Shown here piece by piece: positions 1 to 9,853 of a stretch of DNA of 64,000 nt (positions within the stretch are counted from its first letter, which is position 1; each line of letters starts with the position of its first letter). The translations under genes were made by a program, and so were the position numbers. Location: contig NZ_PYFT01000002.1 in the NCBI RefSeq assembly GCF_003023845.1, positions 124,001 through 188,000 of the forward strand. Reading direction: 5' to 3'. The stretch comes from Adhaeribacter arboris. Its GTDB lineage: Bacteria > Bacteroidota > Bacteroidia > Cytophagales > Hymenobacteraceae. A model generated the notes under the pieces. That model was not told the DNA's origin, made no database searches, and saw nothing but the letters and a program-made list of their open reading frames with translations.

Positions 1-618
1 TAATATAACCTTTCGTGAAAACACAATACAAGATTACGGAATTAACTTATTGATAAATTCTGTAATCCTAGATTGCAATTTGTTAGATTACTTTTTAACA
101 AATTATTTATCTGAATGTACAGCAGATTAGAATTACAAAGTACCATTACTATAAATAAGACTATAATACTAGTAACATCAATAGTAATTCGAATAATGTG
201 TTATTAACAACATTATAAGCCTAATAATATTATATTACTCAGAACATATATGATTATATTACTTTTATTACTTATATTTAAGTAATAAAATATGCTTTCA
301 ATATATTGCTCACATACAGCAGAATAAAAGTTAATTTTTAAATTTTATTCCAAAATAAACAGACTGCTTCTCTACTTTTATAAAGTCAGGCACCAGTTTA
401 ACTGATATATCAATAAAGGATTACAAAAGGGAAAAGAAAGTCTTAATATATATTACATACAAGCAACGGGTAAGTGTGAGCTTGTCAATCTAGGGTACTC
501 TTTATAATATATATATATGAGTACAACGGTTCCAAGAGTATTTCTACCAGAAAGCTTTAGGGATTAAGAATAATTTTTAACTTGAAGGGATAAAAGCTTT
601 ACTACACGTACCAGGCTT
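1..618. other. AT-rich region without a supported gene
   Basis: Very AT-rich non-coding sequence upstream of the first gene. I see no RNA gene, no convincing hairpin terminator and no ORF of credible composition. The promoter of the gene at 619 is presumably within the last 100-150 bases, but I cannot place its elements. Confidence 0.4.
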
Positions 619-1809
619 ATGCAGCACCTTCACATCTTTGCCGACGAATTTGGTAATACTAGCCTGAACCTGGAGAAAACTGACACTTTCTCTCATTTTG
701 TTTTAACAGCAGTACTTATTGAAGAAGCGCAAATAGAGAAAGCCCGGAAGCTGCGAGCAGCTATTAGCCGGCGCTATTTCCAAGGACATCCCATTAAGTC
801 TAGCCGTATTGCCAACGATGAGAATGGTTTTCAGAAACGACTTGATATTTTAAAAGAATTGCGGCAATTGGATTTCCTGGTTCTTAGCTTAGTGATTAAT
901 AAAAGTAAGATAATAGGGGAGGGGCTTGACCAAAATACTATATTTTACAAATACTTCAACCGCATCTTCTTACAGCAATTCCCTAAAAACTTTACATCCT
1001 TCTCCATTCATGCCGACCAGTTGGGTTGGCCGGAGTTCCGGCGGAGCCTACAGCACTATATAAATACCAAGGTCATTCAACGAGATTTATTTACTCCTGA
1101 TCGAACCTACCAGTTGGTAGAGGATAGGTTGGAAGAACCATTGGTACAGCTAGCTGATTTTATTTCCGGTTGTTTAGGTAAAATTTATTGTACCAGCCAT
1201 AGTCACGAAAAGGCCACTTTTTTATTTGATTTGTTGCACGACCGTACTTTTGTAGATTTCTTTCCCTTCGAGAAAACCGACTTTTCAGTTTTTATCTCAG
1301 AACAGGATCATGAAAAGAATCAGTTGATCTCCCGAATAGCGGCGGAGTCTGTCCAGGAAGCTTTAGCCAATCGCCATAAATTTTCGGAAGAAGCACAATC
1401 TGTTTTGCAATACTTGTACCTCATGTTCCGGACTGCTCCAGACCGACTCGTGGAGAAATATGAAGTTATTGATAAAGTTAAAAGAATGTACCCCAACTTT
1501 ACGGAGCAGCAACTACGGGTATGTATTCAGCACTTGCGAGATTACGGAGTTCTGATTGCCAGTATTCAGGGCAAGTCCGGATATAAAATTCCAGATAGAG
1601 TGGAAGATATTGTCGGCTTCTATAACCGCTACTTGAACAGCATCGTTCCTATGATAAACCGCATCAATATTTGTAACCGTAAATTATTGGTTAATAGCCT
1701 TCAGGAAGTAAATATACTACAAGCCAACTTGAATTATTCCTTACTCCATGAACTTATCAAAACCATAGATAAAAGTAAACAACCTCATCCTACTTTGAAC
1801 CTGCTTTAA
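619..1809 (+). CDS. DUF3800 domain protein with C-terminal winged-helix-like extension
   Basis: A 396-residue protein matching the DUF3800 pattern. Near the N-terminus there is F-A-D-E-F (residues 7-11), the position of the usual Y-x-D-E-S motif. A His-Ala-Asp-Gln segment lies near residue 131, and the family's Q-L-A-D-F-I-S-G motif starts near residue 177. These conserved acidic residues are why the family is suspected of an RNase H-like or metal-dependent nuclease fold; the biochemical role is unproven. Residues about 250-330, after the DUF3800 part, look like a helical, winged-helix-type module, which is inference from composition. DUF3800 genes often sit in mobile or defence regions. A second, shorter DUF3800 gene lies at 57231-58076. 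The gene stands alone between AT-rich spacers. Confidence 0.75.
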   Translation: MQHLHIFADEFGNTSLNLEKTDTFSHFVLTAVLIEEAQIEKARKLRAAISRRYFQGHPIKSSRIANDENGFQKRLDILKELRQLDFLVLSLVINKSKIIGEGLDQNTIFYKYFNRIFLQQFPKNFTSFSIHADQLGWPEFRRSLQHYINTKVIQRDLFTPDRTYQLVEDRLEEPLVQLADFISGCLGKIYCTSHSHEKATFLFDLLHDRTFVDFFPFEKTDFSVFISEQDHEKNQLISRIAAESVQEALANRHKFSEEAQSVLQYLYLMFRTAPDRLVEKYEVIDKVKRMYPNFTEQQLRVCIQHLRDYGVLIASIQGKSGYKIPDRVEDIVGFYNRYLNSIVPMINRINICNRKLLVNSLQEVNILQANLNYSLLHELIKTIDKSKQPHPTLNLL

Positions 1810-2233
1810 CTTCTATGACAAGTATTAAGGTAACATATCTTAATAAGCAACTTTACGCTCTTGCTACTTATCATAATGCTGGTTATAAGAATTTTCGGCT
1901 ATTTACCATTAAATAATTTCCTAGAAAGGTGAGCTTTAAGTCAGCATATGGAATAGGAGAAATGTTTTAGGCAGCAAGAGGTTTTCCCTTTTATTTGATA
2001 ATATCTAGTCTTCAATTATTGTCAAAAATGCAAAATACAACTGATTTAGGCATATGCATATCCTAAATAGCATAGACAAAGAGCAAGATAAAAAGCTACT
2101 AAGCCCGACTACTGGCTTAGCTAAGCTTAGCAGTTATCTATAAGTGTGACTATGCTTATGTTCTGGATACTGCAATCTAAAACGCTATTCCATTCCTCAC
2201 ATACTCATTTTGTTTGCTCTAAGAATAGGTACC
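1810..2233. other. Intergenic region between convergent genes, nothing recognised
   Basis: AT-rich spacer of 424 bases between the DUF3800 gene (+) and the S74 protein gene (-). No strong hairpin followed by a T-tract was seen for either gene, and no RNA gene was recognised. Confidence 0.35.
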
Positions 2234-3838
2234 TTATTTCGATAAGATTAGCTGTTTGACAGCTACCTTTTTGCCATTCACCACTAAGGTATAAATATAG
2301 GTACCTGCCTCTAAGCCTACCCCATCCATTTGCACCTGACCACTAGCAGGAGCCTGTAAGGTTTTTACCAGTTTTCCCGTAGCAGAATGATAAACAAGAA
2401 TTTGAGCAGTTGTATTAGCAGGAACAGTGTAGCGGAATGTAGTAGTGGAGTTAACAGGATTAGGAGTGTTTTGTTCAAGTGAAACACCCAATAAACCTAG
2501 ATGATCGGTATTGTTACCGCCACTCATCTTGCCGGCTGCTTCTAACGCCGCTATCTTTTTACTTAAAGTAGTAATTGTTTGTTGCTGTTCCTGCATGGCC
2601 TTAATCATGATAGGAATTAGTTCTGTGTAATTTATGGCTTTCGTATTCAGAATGTCTCTTGTAACTTGTTGGGGATCTTCCCCTGGATTAGCAAGCCCCT
2701 CGTTTGCAGAGGGTCTCATTTCTTGTGGTGTATTATTATTGTGAGTACCCGCATTCAATACAAAAGGCATCTCGTTTACCAGATTAGGTAAAACTTGTTC
2801 TAAATCCTGCGCCAGTAAGCCATAGTGATTTCCTTTGGGCAACTGAAGAGAAGCATATTTTCCATCTTCCCGGTACTGATAGTATTTAGGGTTCAGCTTG
2901 TTTATTATATCCAGGGCATTGCCAAAATCCTGTATATTTTTCTTTATTTCTTTATCACTAGGCAGATAGAAGCCATACGTAAAAACATTGCCTTTAAAGG
3001 CCCCGGCATAAATACCAGTTGCCGTTGATCCAGTTTCGGCCCATAAACCATGGTTGGAACTAGAGTAAAAGTTCCCCCCGTAATTTCTGAAACTAGAGCC
3101 CCAAACCGCAATATTGTTGTTGCTGGACCCATAAACTCCAACACCCCCACTGGTAAACCCATAAACCCCATAACTACTACCCACGCCATAAATGCCCGTA
3201 TCCGTACCTCTCCCGTATACCCCAACATTGCCATTACCATACACCCCGGTACTAGTGCTACTGTAGCCATTCACCCCATAAGTAGTACCCGTGCCATACA
3301 CTCCTCTTTTACCCGTGCCAAATACCCCCGCACCGTCGGTATTTTCACTAGAACCAGAAACCCCATAGGTGGTTCCCTGTCCCTGAACCCCGGTTCCGGT
3401 ACTACTGTTGCCATATATGGATATTCCGCCGCCTTCTACGTGCAGTTTAGCCGCGGGTAAATTCGTGCCGATACCTACTGGACCGAACACGTACAAGCCA
3501 TTACTAGGAGGAACTACATTGGCGCCGATGGAAACACCACCAACATTATGAGCTAGAAGCTTGGTTACTCCATTTACCTGAACCCGAAAAGGAATTTGAG
3601 TACCAGAACTATTCACATGTAGCTTCGCATTAGGCGCTTTAACGCCCAGTCCCCATAAACCCGCCCCAGTAATTCTGCCCCTCTCCAAGTTATTTGTTTC
3701 AAATATAACCGAATAGCCCGTGTTAGAACCTATCTTTTCCGCGGAAGTAAGATTGTTTCCACCGAGCTTCCATTGAGCTTGGACCGTAGAATTGACAAAA
3801 ATTAGGAAACCTAAGGCAGTAAGTATAATTGTTTTCAT
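2234..3838 (-). CDS. Exported tail-fibre-like protein with S74 chaperone domain and T9SS sorting domain
   Basis: A 534-residue protein with a signal peptide (residues about 1-21, cleavage after A-Q). Residues about 140-280 hold many short Gly/Tyr/Val repeats (G-V-Y-G-x-G type), as in trimeric beta-helix fibre stalks. An S74 intramolecular chaperone domain follows from about residue 292: S-D-K-E-I-K-K-N-I at its start, and G-L-L-A-Q-D-L-E-Q-V further on, both hallmarks of the phage tailspike/endosialidase family. The C-terminal 80 residues are a type A T9SS sorting domain (N-T-P-N-P, then the terminal beta-sandwich with K-Q-L-I-L-S-K). In phage, S74 trimerises the fibre and cleaves itself off. 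Here S74 precedes the sorting domain, so self-cleavage could separate stalk and anchor. The substrate or adhesion target is unknown. Confidence 0.8.
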   Translation of the reverse strand: MKTIILTALGFLIFVNSTVQAQWKLGGNNLTSAEKIGSNTGYSVIFETNNLERGRITGAGLWGLGVKAPNAKLHVNSSGTQIPFRVQVNGVTKLLAHNVGGVSIGANVVPPSNGLYVFGPVGIGTNLPAAKLHVEGGGISIYGNSSTGTGVQGQGTTYGVSGSSENTDGAGVFGTGKRGVYGTGTTYGVNGYSSTSTGVYGNGNVGVYGRGTDTGIYGVGSSYGVYGFTSGGVGVYGSSNNNIAVWGSSFRNYGGNFYSSSNHGLWAETGSTATGIYAGAFKGNVFTYGFYLPSDKEIKKNIQDFGNALDIINKLNPKYYQYREDGKYASLQLPKGNHYGLLAQDLEQVLPNLVNEMPFVLNAGTHNNNTPQEMRPSANEGLANPGEDPQQVTRDILNTKAINYTELIPIMIKAMQEQQQTITTLSKKIAALEAAGKMSGGNNTDHLGLLGVSLEQNTPNPVNSTTTFRYTVPANTTAQILVYHSATGKLVKTLQAPASGQVQMDGVGLEAGTYIYTLVVNGKKVAVKQLILSK

Positions 3839-4033
3839 AAAATTGAATTTAAGATAGGTGACAAGTAATGCTTATTTCAGGAGGGCAGTGAAAACAAGTT
3901 CCTAAGGTTATACTAAAAGGAACTACCAGGGTGGAGGAATCTTGCAAGCTAAAGCTTTAGGGAATCAGAATGCAAGATTAAATTTAGGAAATACTCGGTT
4001 CGGGTGCCGACTAAGTTATTCAATAATAATCAC

Positions 4034-4315
4034 TTAACCAATATGCTTCTGGAGGATAATAGAGTAGTTATACCGCATTAATTGAGAAGCAATTTTTTCA
4101 ATCCTCTTGCGGCTTATAGAAGCATTCAAGGGCTCGCCAATAATGGCTTTAAATAATCTATAAAAATGATAAGGAGAATAAAAAGCTACGGTGGAAATCA
4201 AGTCTAAAGATAGATCGGTGTCTAGATTAACCTCAATGAAATTCAAAGCAAGGTTTATGCGACGGATATAATCTTTTTGTATTTCATCGGGATGTATCCT
4301 TTTAAGAATAAGCTA
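4034..4315 (-). pseudogene. AraC-family regulator remnant (HTH part only)
   Basis: The reading frame encodes about 95 residues resembling the first part of an AraC-type DNA-binding domain: D-Y-I-R-R-I-N-L-A-L-N-F-I-E, then S-L-D-L-I-S-T-V-A-F-Y-S-P-Y-H-F-Y-R-L-F-K. An in-frame TAG lies at about 4316-4318 and no ATG is in frame after it; the only candidate internal start is a TTG at 4246. The second HTH and the ligand-binding domain usually found after this segment in AraC/GyrI-like regulators are missing, and the frame ends at 4034. It is most simply a decayed fragment. It lies between two T9SS cargo genes on the same strand. Confidence 0.65.
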
Positions 4316-4468
4316 GACCGCTAGCGAAAATACATTAATATGCCTATAGTCACTGTATGGATCTGAAATAGACTGGCAAGTTTGTCTTCAAAATTAATGG
4401 AAAAAGGAAATTGGAATAGCCTTGTTTTACATAAGTGTACTTATTTGATCGTGACACAGCTGTTCCCT

Positions 4469-7400
4469 TCACTGTTTGATAAACTTGAAAGTTTGGCGTC
4501 CCTGATCGGTTTCTAATTGCAGCCAATATAATCCGGCAGAAAGGGATGCCACATTTATTTGCAGCTTATCTTTGTCTATTTGCTCCTGCGCGTTCCATAG
4601 TACTTTCCTACCTGTAGCATCCACCACTGCGGTTTGCAGCTTGTCTGTGGGAGCAATAAGTAGCACCGTTAAAGTAGTTTTAACCGGATTAGGGTACAGA
4701 CGAGTTACTAGTTCTCCTGCCTTTGCCAGCTCTCCTTCCATTTCCTGACGTTCGGCTCCCGCGACAGGTATTACTTCTAGGGCGGCCACACACGCTTTAT
4801 CTACAATCGAGACAAAGCTTACATTTAAGATCCCGTCGGAAACGGAAACGGTTTTGGTAGCAACCAGGGCCTTTCTCGCTCCTCCCGCTAAGGCAAAAAT
4901 ATCGTAATTGCTTAACCAACTGGCTCCTTCGGCGGTCACGTTAAACTTCCGCTTCCCGCCAGCGGTATGGAAGATTTCGGCAAAATGCAGCTTCACCGTA
5001 TAGGCGCCATTCTTAACCGGAATGCTGTACTGGAAGCTGCCGCCGTTGTTAGTAGCCCGCCGGTTATCCTGATAAAGCGCATCGTTACTCGTATTGGCAA
5101 TAGCCGAAGCGGTAGTGGAAATGCTGGTTTCTCCGCTAAAGTAAGTATCGGCGCTAAAACTGCCCAGGGAAGTAGCCACCGCACTGCCACCCGTATTAAT
5201 TCTTACGGTACTAGCTTGCCCCACGGTAATGGTGATAGTTTTAGTAGTAGAACTCTGGCAGCCCCAAATTACCCGAAAATTAAACGAATCGGTGCCGGTA
5301 AAGCCCGGGTTAGGCGTGTAGACGCGTTTAGCATTGGAACCAGTTACCGTGCCGTGTTGGGGTTGACCAGCTATCTTAAAGTCTAACGGCGTGCCGCCAC
5401 CCGTGGCCGTCAGGGTAATGGCTTTCGGCGTGTTTATAGCTGTAGCAACACGCTGGGCATTCGCCACCGGATTGGCTTTTTGAATAACTAAACTACCTAA
5501 GGACTCACTACCATCCGTGGTCAGATTTAAATGACGCAACACGGTAAAAGCTCCCTCAGTACTAATTTTAAATATAGTTCCTCCCCTGTTGTTCCCGCCT
5601 CGGTTAGTTATGCCATATAAGGTGCCATTGCTGCCCTGTACTAAATCTCCACTGGGGTAACTGCCATCAGTGGCATTATCAAAATCATGCAGCACTACAT
5701 ACGGATTGCCACTCGGTGCTATTTTAAAGATGACACCGTATCCGCTAGCCCCGCCTTCTTGGGTCATGCCATAAAAGTTGCCATCCCGGCCTTGGATTAA
5801 ACTATTCTTATAAGGATAAGCGCCATTTGTTTTATCTAAGTTTTTGAGGACGGTAAGCGTACCGGTGGGCGTCATTTTAAAAATAGTACCGTACTTTTGG
5901 CTACCACCCTGGTAAGTCATGCCGTAAAAGTTATTATCTTTTCCCCGTACCAGGCTGCCAAACGCAGAGCCACCCGTAGTGACGTAATCCAGGTGTCGCA
6001 GCACCGTAAAAATCTTGCCCGAAGGGGTGATCTTAAATATTGTACCGTAGCCATTTGTACCGCCAAATAAAGCTGTCCCGTATAAATTACCATCCGCACC
6101 CCACACCAAGCTTCCGTTAGGATGGGCGCCATCGTTGGTTTCATCCAGGTTCCAGAGCACCGTTAGGGTACCACTGGGAGAAATTTTAAAAATGGTACCA
6201 AAGCCGTACGTTCCACCATTATTAGTGGTGCCGTAAAAATTGCCATCCGGACCTTGCACTAAATTACCCTGGGGATTACTGCCCGTAGTAGCCGCATCAA
6301 AAGATTGGATAGTAGTTAAAGTATTCGTGCAAAACTTGAATACGGTGCCGTAATCCTTCACCCCTCCCTGGCGGGTCATTCCGTAGAAGTTACCATCCTG
6401 AGCCTGAATAACGCTACCGAACGGTTGAATGCCTTGTCCGCTTTCGGGAAATTGTACGAGTAAAGAAAAGGTACCAGCGGGCGTAATCTTGAAAATCGTA
6501 CCCAATCCACCCGCTCCGCCTTCCAGCGTGGTCCCGTAAAAGTTACCATCCGGCCGATTAAACACTAAACTACTTCCTGAATCGCCACCGGTATTGACAT
6601 CTAAATTTTTGAGCACGGTGAAAGTGCCATCAGGCGTCATCCGAAAGATAGTGCCATAGCTCGAATTACCGCCAAATGATGTTATACCGTAAAAATTCCC
6701 GTCCAGATGTTGCGTCAAACTACCTCTAGGTGAACCCCCATCTTTCCCATTATCGAAATTTTTGAGGACGGTAAAGGTACCACCCGGAGTCATTTTAAAG
6801 ATCGTACCGTATACCGAAGTTCCTCCCTGCCGAGTCATCCCATAAAAGTTACCGTCAGTTCCTATAGTTAAATTATTTTGTGCGGGATAGCCCCCATCGG
6901 TATTAAAATTTAAATGCCGACGAACCGCAAAAGTACCGGTTGGGCTAATTCGGAAGATAGTGCCATAATAAAATGCTCCCCCCTTAAAAGTCATTCCGTA
7001 AAAATTACCATCGTCCGCTAACACCAAACTACCGTATGGCACTGCCCCATCCGTATCATAATATAAGTGCCGCAACACCGAGTAGGTGCCCGTAGGCGTA
7101 ATACGAAAAATGGTTCCACCTCCCTTCGTGCCGCCTTCACTGGCCAGACCATAAAAGTTGTTATCCTCCCCCATAATTAAGCTGCCGAATGGATAAGCTC
7201 CGTCGGCTTTATAATCTAAATGGTGCAGAACAGTATAAGTGCCGGAAGGAGTTATTTTAAAAATCGTACCCCACCCAAGAGTACCACCTTCATGGGTCAT
7301 CCCATAAAAATTTTTGTCGGGTGCCTGGAGTAAACTCCCATAAGGTGTACTGCCCTCACTAGTACCGTTAAAAGAATGCAGTACGGTAAGGTTACCGGCC

Positions 7401-7792
7401 GCCGTCATTTTAAACACCGTTCCGTAACCAAAGCCCCCACTGGAAGTCATGCCGTAGAAATTACCGTCCGCCGCTTTAATCAAATTTCCACGTGGCTTAC
7501 TACCCGAACGAGCAAACTCCCGGTGCAGGGTAAAACCGGTCCCATCGCTTTTCATGGAAAAAGCAGTCCCGCCCTGATGCTTACCGCCCGCAGAGGTTAA
7601 GCCCACCAGTACCTCCTGCGCATGGGTGGTAGCGGCGGCTATTAAAATAACCAGGATCGTAAATACCCTTACTACATGCCGGGGGAAGGGTATGGCAGAC
7701 GGAACCAGGAGTTTTTGTAGTGGGAGAGGAATCGAAAAAGAAAATGGGCGAACCGAAAAAAGTAATTTTAAAGGCATAATAAAGGAGATCAA
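4469..7792 (-). CDS. Exported GloVer tandem-repeat protein with Ig-like, malectin and T9SS domains
   Basis: A 1107-residue protein. About 13 tandem repeats of roughly 56 residues (residues about 65-770) each contain D-G-N-F-Y-G-M-T-x-x-G-G then G-T-I-F-K-M-T-P-x-G and an L-x-x-L-D segment. This matches the GloVer choice-of-anchor tandem repeat family and probably folds as beta-propeller blades. Next come an Ig-like domain (about 772-858, ending G-F-T-G-T-D-S-F-N-F), a malectin-like carbohydrate-binding domain (about 862-1010, with the L-H-F-A-E-I motif) and a T9SS type A sorting domain (about 1030-1107, with L-Y-P-N-P). The N-terminus is long for a signal peptide; Met6 or a hydrophobic segment at 42-58 ending at T-H-A-Q suggests cleavage near residue 59. 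The malectin module suggests surface glycan binding; the ligand is unknown. Confidence 0.85.
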   Translation of the reverse strand: MISFIMPLKLLFSVRPFSFSIPLPLQKLLVPSAIPFPRHVVRVFTILVILIAAATTHAQEVLVGLTSAGGKHQGGTAFSMKSDGTGFTLHREFARSGSKPRGNLIKAADGNFYGMTSSGGFGYGTVFKMTAAGNLTVLHSFNGTSEGSTPYGSLLQAPDKNFYGMTHEGGTLGWGTIFKITPSGTYTVLHHLDYKADGAYPFGSLIMGEDNNFYGLASEGGTKGGGTIFRITPTGTYSVLRHLYYDTDGAVPYGSLVLADDGNFYGMTFKGGAFYYGTIFRISPTGTFAVRRHLNFNTDGGYPAQNNLTIGTDGNFYGMTRQGGTSVYGTIFKMTPGGTFTVLKNFDNGKDGGSPRGSLTQHLDGNFYGITSFGGNSSYGTIFRMTPDGTFTVLKNLDVNTGGDSGSSLVFNRPDGNFYGTTLEGGAGGLGTIFKITPAGTFSLLVQFPESGQGIQPFGSVIQAQDGNFYGMTRQGGVKDYGTVFKFCTNTLTTIQSFDAATTGSNPQGNLVQGPDGNFYGTTNNGGTYGFGTIFKISPSGTLTVLWNLDETNDGAHPNGSLVWGADGNLYGTALFGGTNGYGTIFKITPSGKIFTVLRHLDYVTTGGSAFGSLVRGKDNNFYGMTYQGGSQKYGTIFKMTPTGTLTVLKNLDKTNGAYPYKNSLIQGRDGNFYGMTQEGGASGYGVIFKIAPSGNPYVVLHDFDNATDGSYPSGDLVQGSNGTLYGITNRGGNNRGGTIFKISTEGAFTVLRHLNLTTDGSESLGSLVIQKANPVANAQRVATAINTPKAITLTATGGGTPLDFKIAGQPQHGTVTGSNAKRVYTPNPGFTGTDSFNFRVIWGCQSSTTKTITITVGQASTVRINTGGSAVATSLGSFSADTYFSGETSISTTASAIANTSNDALYQDNRRATNNGGSFQYSIPVKNGAYTVKLHFAEIFHTAGGKRKFNVTAEGASWLSNYDIFALAGGARKALVATKTVSVSDGILNVSFVSIVDKACVAALEVIPVAGAERQEMEGELAKAGELVTRLYPNPVKTTLTVLLIAPTDKLQTAVVDATGRKVLWNAQEQIDKDKLQINVASLSAGLYWLQLETDQGRQTFKFIKQ

Positions 7793-8354
7793 AGTGGGAT
7801 GCGGGTGTTCTAACTAAGGAAAAGCATCAATCTGCTCAGGGGTAGCAAGCTTGGAGTAAAAGGTAATTTAGCTGATTATAAAACGATTGCTACTCGAAAC
7901 CAATAAGTACTCATTTTGCCAGTAGGAGGCCAGCCTCAAGCCAATTTGCGAAGAGAAACACCTAACCTACTGATGATCAAAAGGTAAGTATTTATTTCAG
8001 CTAACGCAATACTTGTTTTTAAGTATTTAAGCTGGGGGGCATCTTTATCAGATTAAAGCTTATTACTTAGGGTTGCAGTTTACATTTATAGATAAAGCAA
8101 TCTAGGTACAGAACAACTTTTTATTTAAAATAATCCCGATTATACCCCATTGCTTTGTGGCTAACCCGGAAATACATTGACCCACGCTTCCTAAAAGAAC
8201 CGTTTCCCCGAGATCGTACCAAGCTATTAAACATATTCTTACTTATAAGACTAGGTTGAGCGAACAGGAGGGGTGCATTGACAGGTTTTTGCAAAAAGTC
8301 CTTTTTAGGTCTTAAAACCATGGTCGTCCACGAAGATTCACTTTCTATATGTTT
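7793..8354. other. Intergenic region without a supported gene
   Basis: A spacer of 562 bases between two minus-strand genes. A 66-residue open frame at 8121-8321 (-) has no recognisable features and I do not support it as a gene. No strong terminator hairpin was seen downstream of the hydrolase gene. The promoter for the gene ending at 4469 should lie just above 7793. Confidence 0.35.
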
Positions 8355-9788
8355 TTATTCCACCACTACATTGGCCGAAGTGGAAATTAGATTTTTATGC
8401 GGGTTAGCGATAAAACGGTTGATTAATTCATTGCCAAAACCCGCCCCATGCGCTTTATCTTTTATCAGCAGTAATTGCGCCTGCGGCATGGTTCGTTTTA
8501 TCAGCCGATTGTAAAACGGACGGGTCCAAGGATCCAAAGCTCCGGCGGAAATAAGCGCCGGAATGCTAGAATATACCGGGGTTTTAACATACCGCGGTGC
8601 TGGTTGTACCTGCCAACAAGCGCAAATTGGGTGATTGACATTATTGAAGGGGTAACCTGCCAACCACGGCAGGATCTTATCTTGTTCCTTAATCTTCTCT
8701 GGATTAGAAAAAGCTATTTGTTCCGAACAATAAACCGAGAGCCGCATGCCGTAGGACAGACTTTTGTTGCCGGAGAATTTACCCCTTAATACCTGCTGCA
8801 CATATTTTTCGTGTTGACCACTCACCAGATCCGCGATTACTTCTGGTACCTTTTGATACTCAGAAGTAGTCAGGCGATCAAAGATAGCGTCTAGCAACTC
8901 ATTCTTTGAATACAGAAGGGTGTGCTTGGGCTGGTTTGCTGTTTCCTGAAAAACAATCTGGAATTTCTTGCCGGAGATTTGCGTGAAGTATTCCCGGTAA
9001 CGCTGCTTTAGATTGGGAAAACGCGCGTTTTGCACCGAATCAGCGGCCAAGTTATCGAATAGGTAGTTAAGCGCTTCCTCATGATTAAATAAAGCGTGTT
9101 CTTCATAATTTACATATCCGGGCAAAGGGGAGTTCAACAACAAAGATTTTATCCCATTGGGATGATTGCGGGCTACCGTCAGCATCAAACCTCCACTATA
9201 AGAAATACCCAGTAAAGTCAGCGAATCTATTTTCAAGGCTTCCTTTAAGTCCTTAATATCGGCCGCGGATTCCACGGTATTGTAGGCCGATAAGTCAATT
9301 CCTTGTTTGATCAATTTCTTTCTACACTTGGTTACGGCTAGGGCCACCAGGCTATCTTTGGATCGATGGCGCAGGTAAGCGTTCTTAATGGCTTCATCGA
9401 TCCCTTCACAATCGAGACAGGGAACAGCGTTTTTGGTGCCGCGTTGATCAAAGAGCAGAATGCCGCCAAAATCTAACCAACCGGAACGGTAAGTAAGACT
9501 GTCTCCGACTGGTATGGTGGCGTACCCGGGGCCACCGGTGGTATAAAGCGTTATGTTTTGGGTAGAATCTTGCTGGGGTTGCCGCGCAAAAACGAACGGG
9601 ATTTTTACTTTATTGCCGCGGGGTTTCTGGCGGTTCTCGGGCACGACTAAATAGCCGCATTTGGTTTTCAAACGACTGTCTACCTTCATTAAACAAGGAC
9701 AAGGTTCAATGACGGAAAGAGGATGTTGGGCAAGAGCAGAACTTGCAGTAATTAAAACCAGTACCAGGAATAAGCCGAAAACCTTCAT
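8355..9788 (-). CDS. Exported alpha/beta hydrolase, TAP-like / proline iminopeptidase-type
   Basis: I start this at the ATG at 9788, giving 477 residues with a signal peptide (M-K-V-F-G-L-F-L-V-L-V-L, cleavage after A-L-A-Q). The longer frame begins at a TTG (9857) that overlaps the stop of the upstream regulator and would put 23 poor residues ahead of the signal sequence. The nucleophile elbow G-I-S-Y-S-G-G is near residue 194, the oxyanion region is T-G-G-P-G-Y, and the acid and base are likely the Asp of G-A-L-D-P-W and the His of D-K-A-H-G. The C-terminal part fits the TAP-like hydrolases, secreted peptidases or esterases. It lies directly behind an AraC-type regulator on the same strand, probably as one transcription unit. 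Confidence 0.8.
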   Translation of the reverse strand: MKVFGLFLVLVLITASSALAQHPLSVIEPCPCLMKVDSRLKTKCGYLVVPENRQKPRGNKVKIPFVFARQPQQDSTQNITLYTTGGPGYATIPVGDSLTYRSGWLDFGGILLFDQRGTKNAVPCLDCEGIDEAIKNAYLRHRSKDSLVALAVTKCRKKLIKQGIDLSAYNTVESAADIKDLKEALKIDSLTLLGISYSGGLMLTVARNHPNGIKSLLLNSPLPGYVNYEEHALFNHEEALNYLFDNLAADSVQNARFPNLKQRYREYFTQISGKKFQIVFQETANQPKHTLLYSKNELLDAIFDRLTTSEYQKVPEVIADLVSGQHEKYVQQVLRGKFSGNKSLSYGMRLSVYCSEQIAFSNPEKIKEQDKILPWLAGYPFNNVNHPICACWQVQPAPRYVKTPVYSSIPALISAGALDPWTRPFYNRLIKRTMPQAQLLLIKDKAHGAGFGNELINRFIANPHKNLISTSANVVVE

Positions 9789-9853
9789 AAAGAGGATGTA
9801 TTTCCGGCAAAGAAAAGCGAAGGAAAACGGCGGGTAAAGTAAAAATCGGACAA

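Noticed and set aside
2825-3460. Overlapping frames of 67-136 residues on both strands in the S74 gene
   Set aside because: Shadows of the Gly-rich repeat coding sequence.
4469-7792. Repetitive DNA as a CRISPR array
   Set aside because: The period of about 170 bases is coding and in frame (GloVer repeats); there are no short identical repeats with unique spacers. No CRISPR or cas gene was seen in the window.
8121-8321. 66-residue minus-strand frame
   Set aside because: No recognisable features and low complexity of basic residues; likely non-coding.
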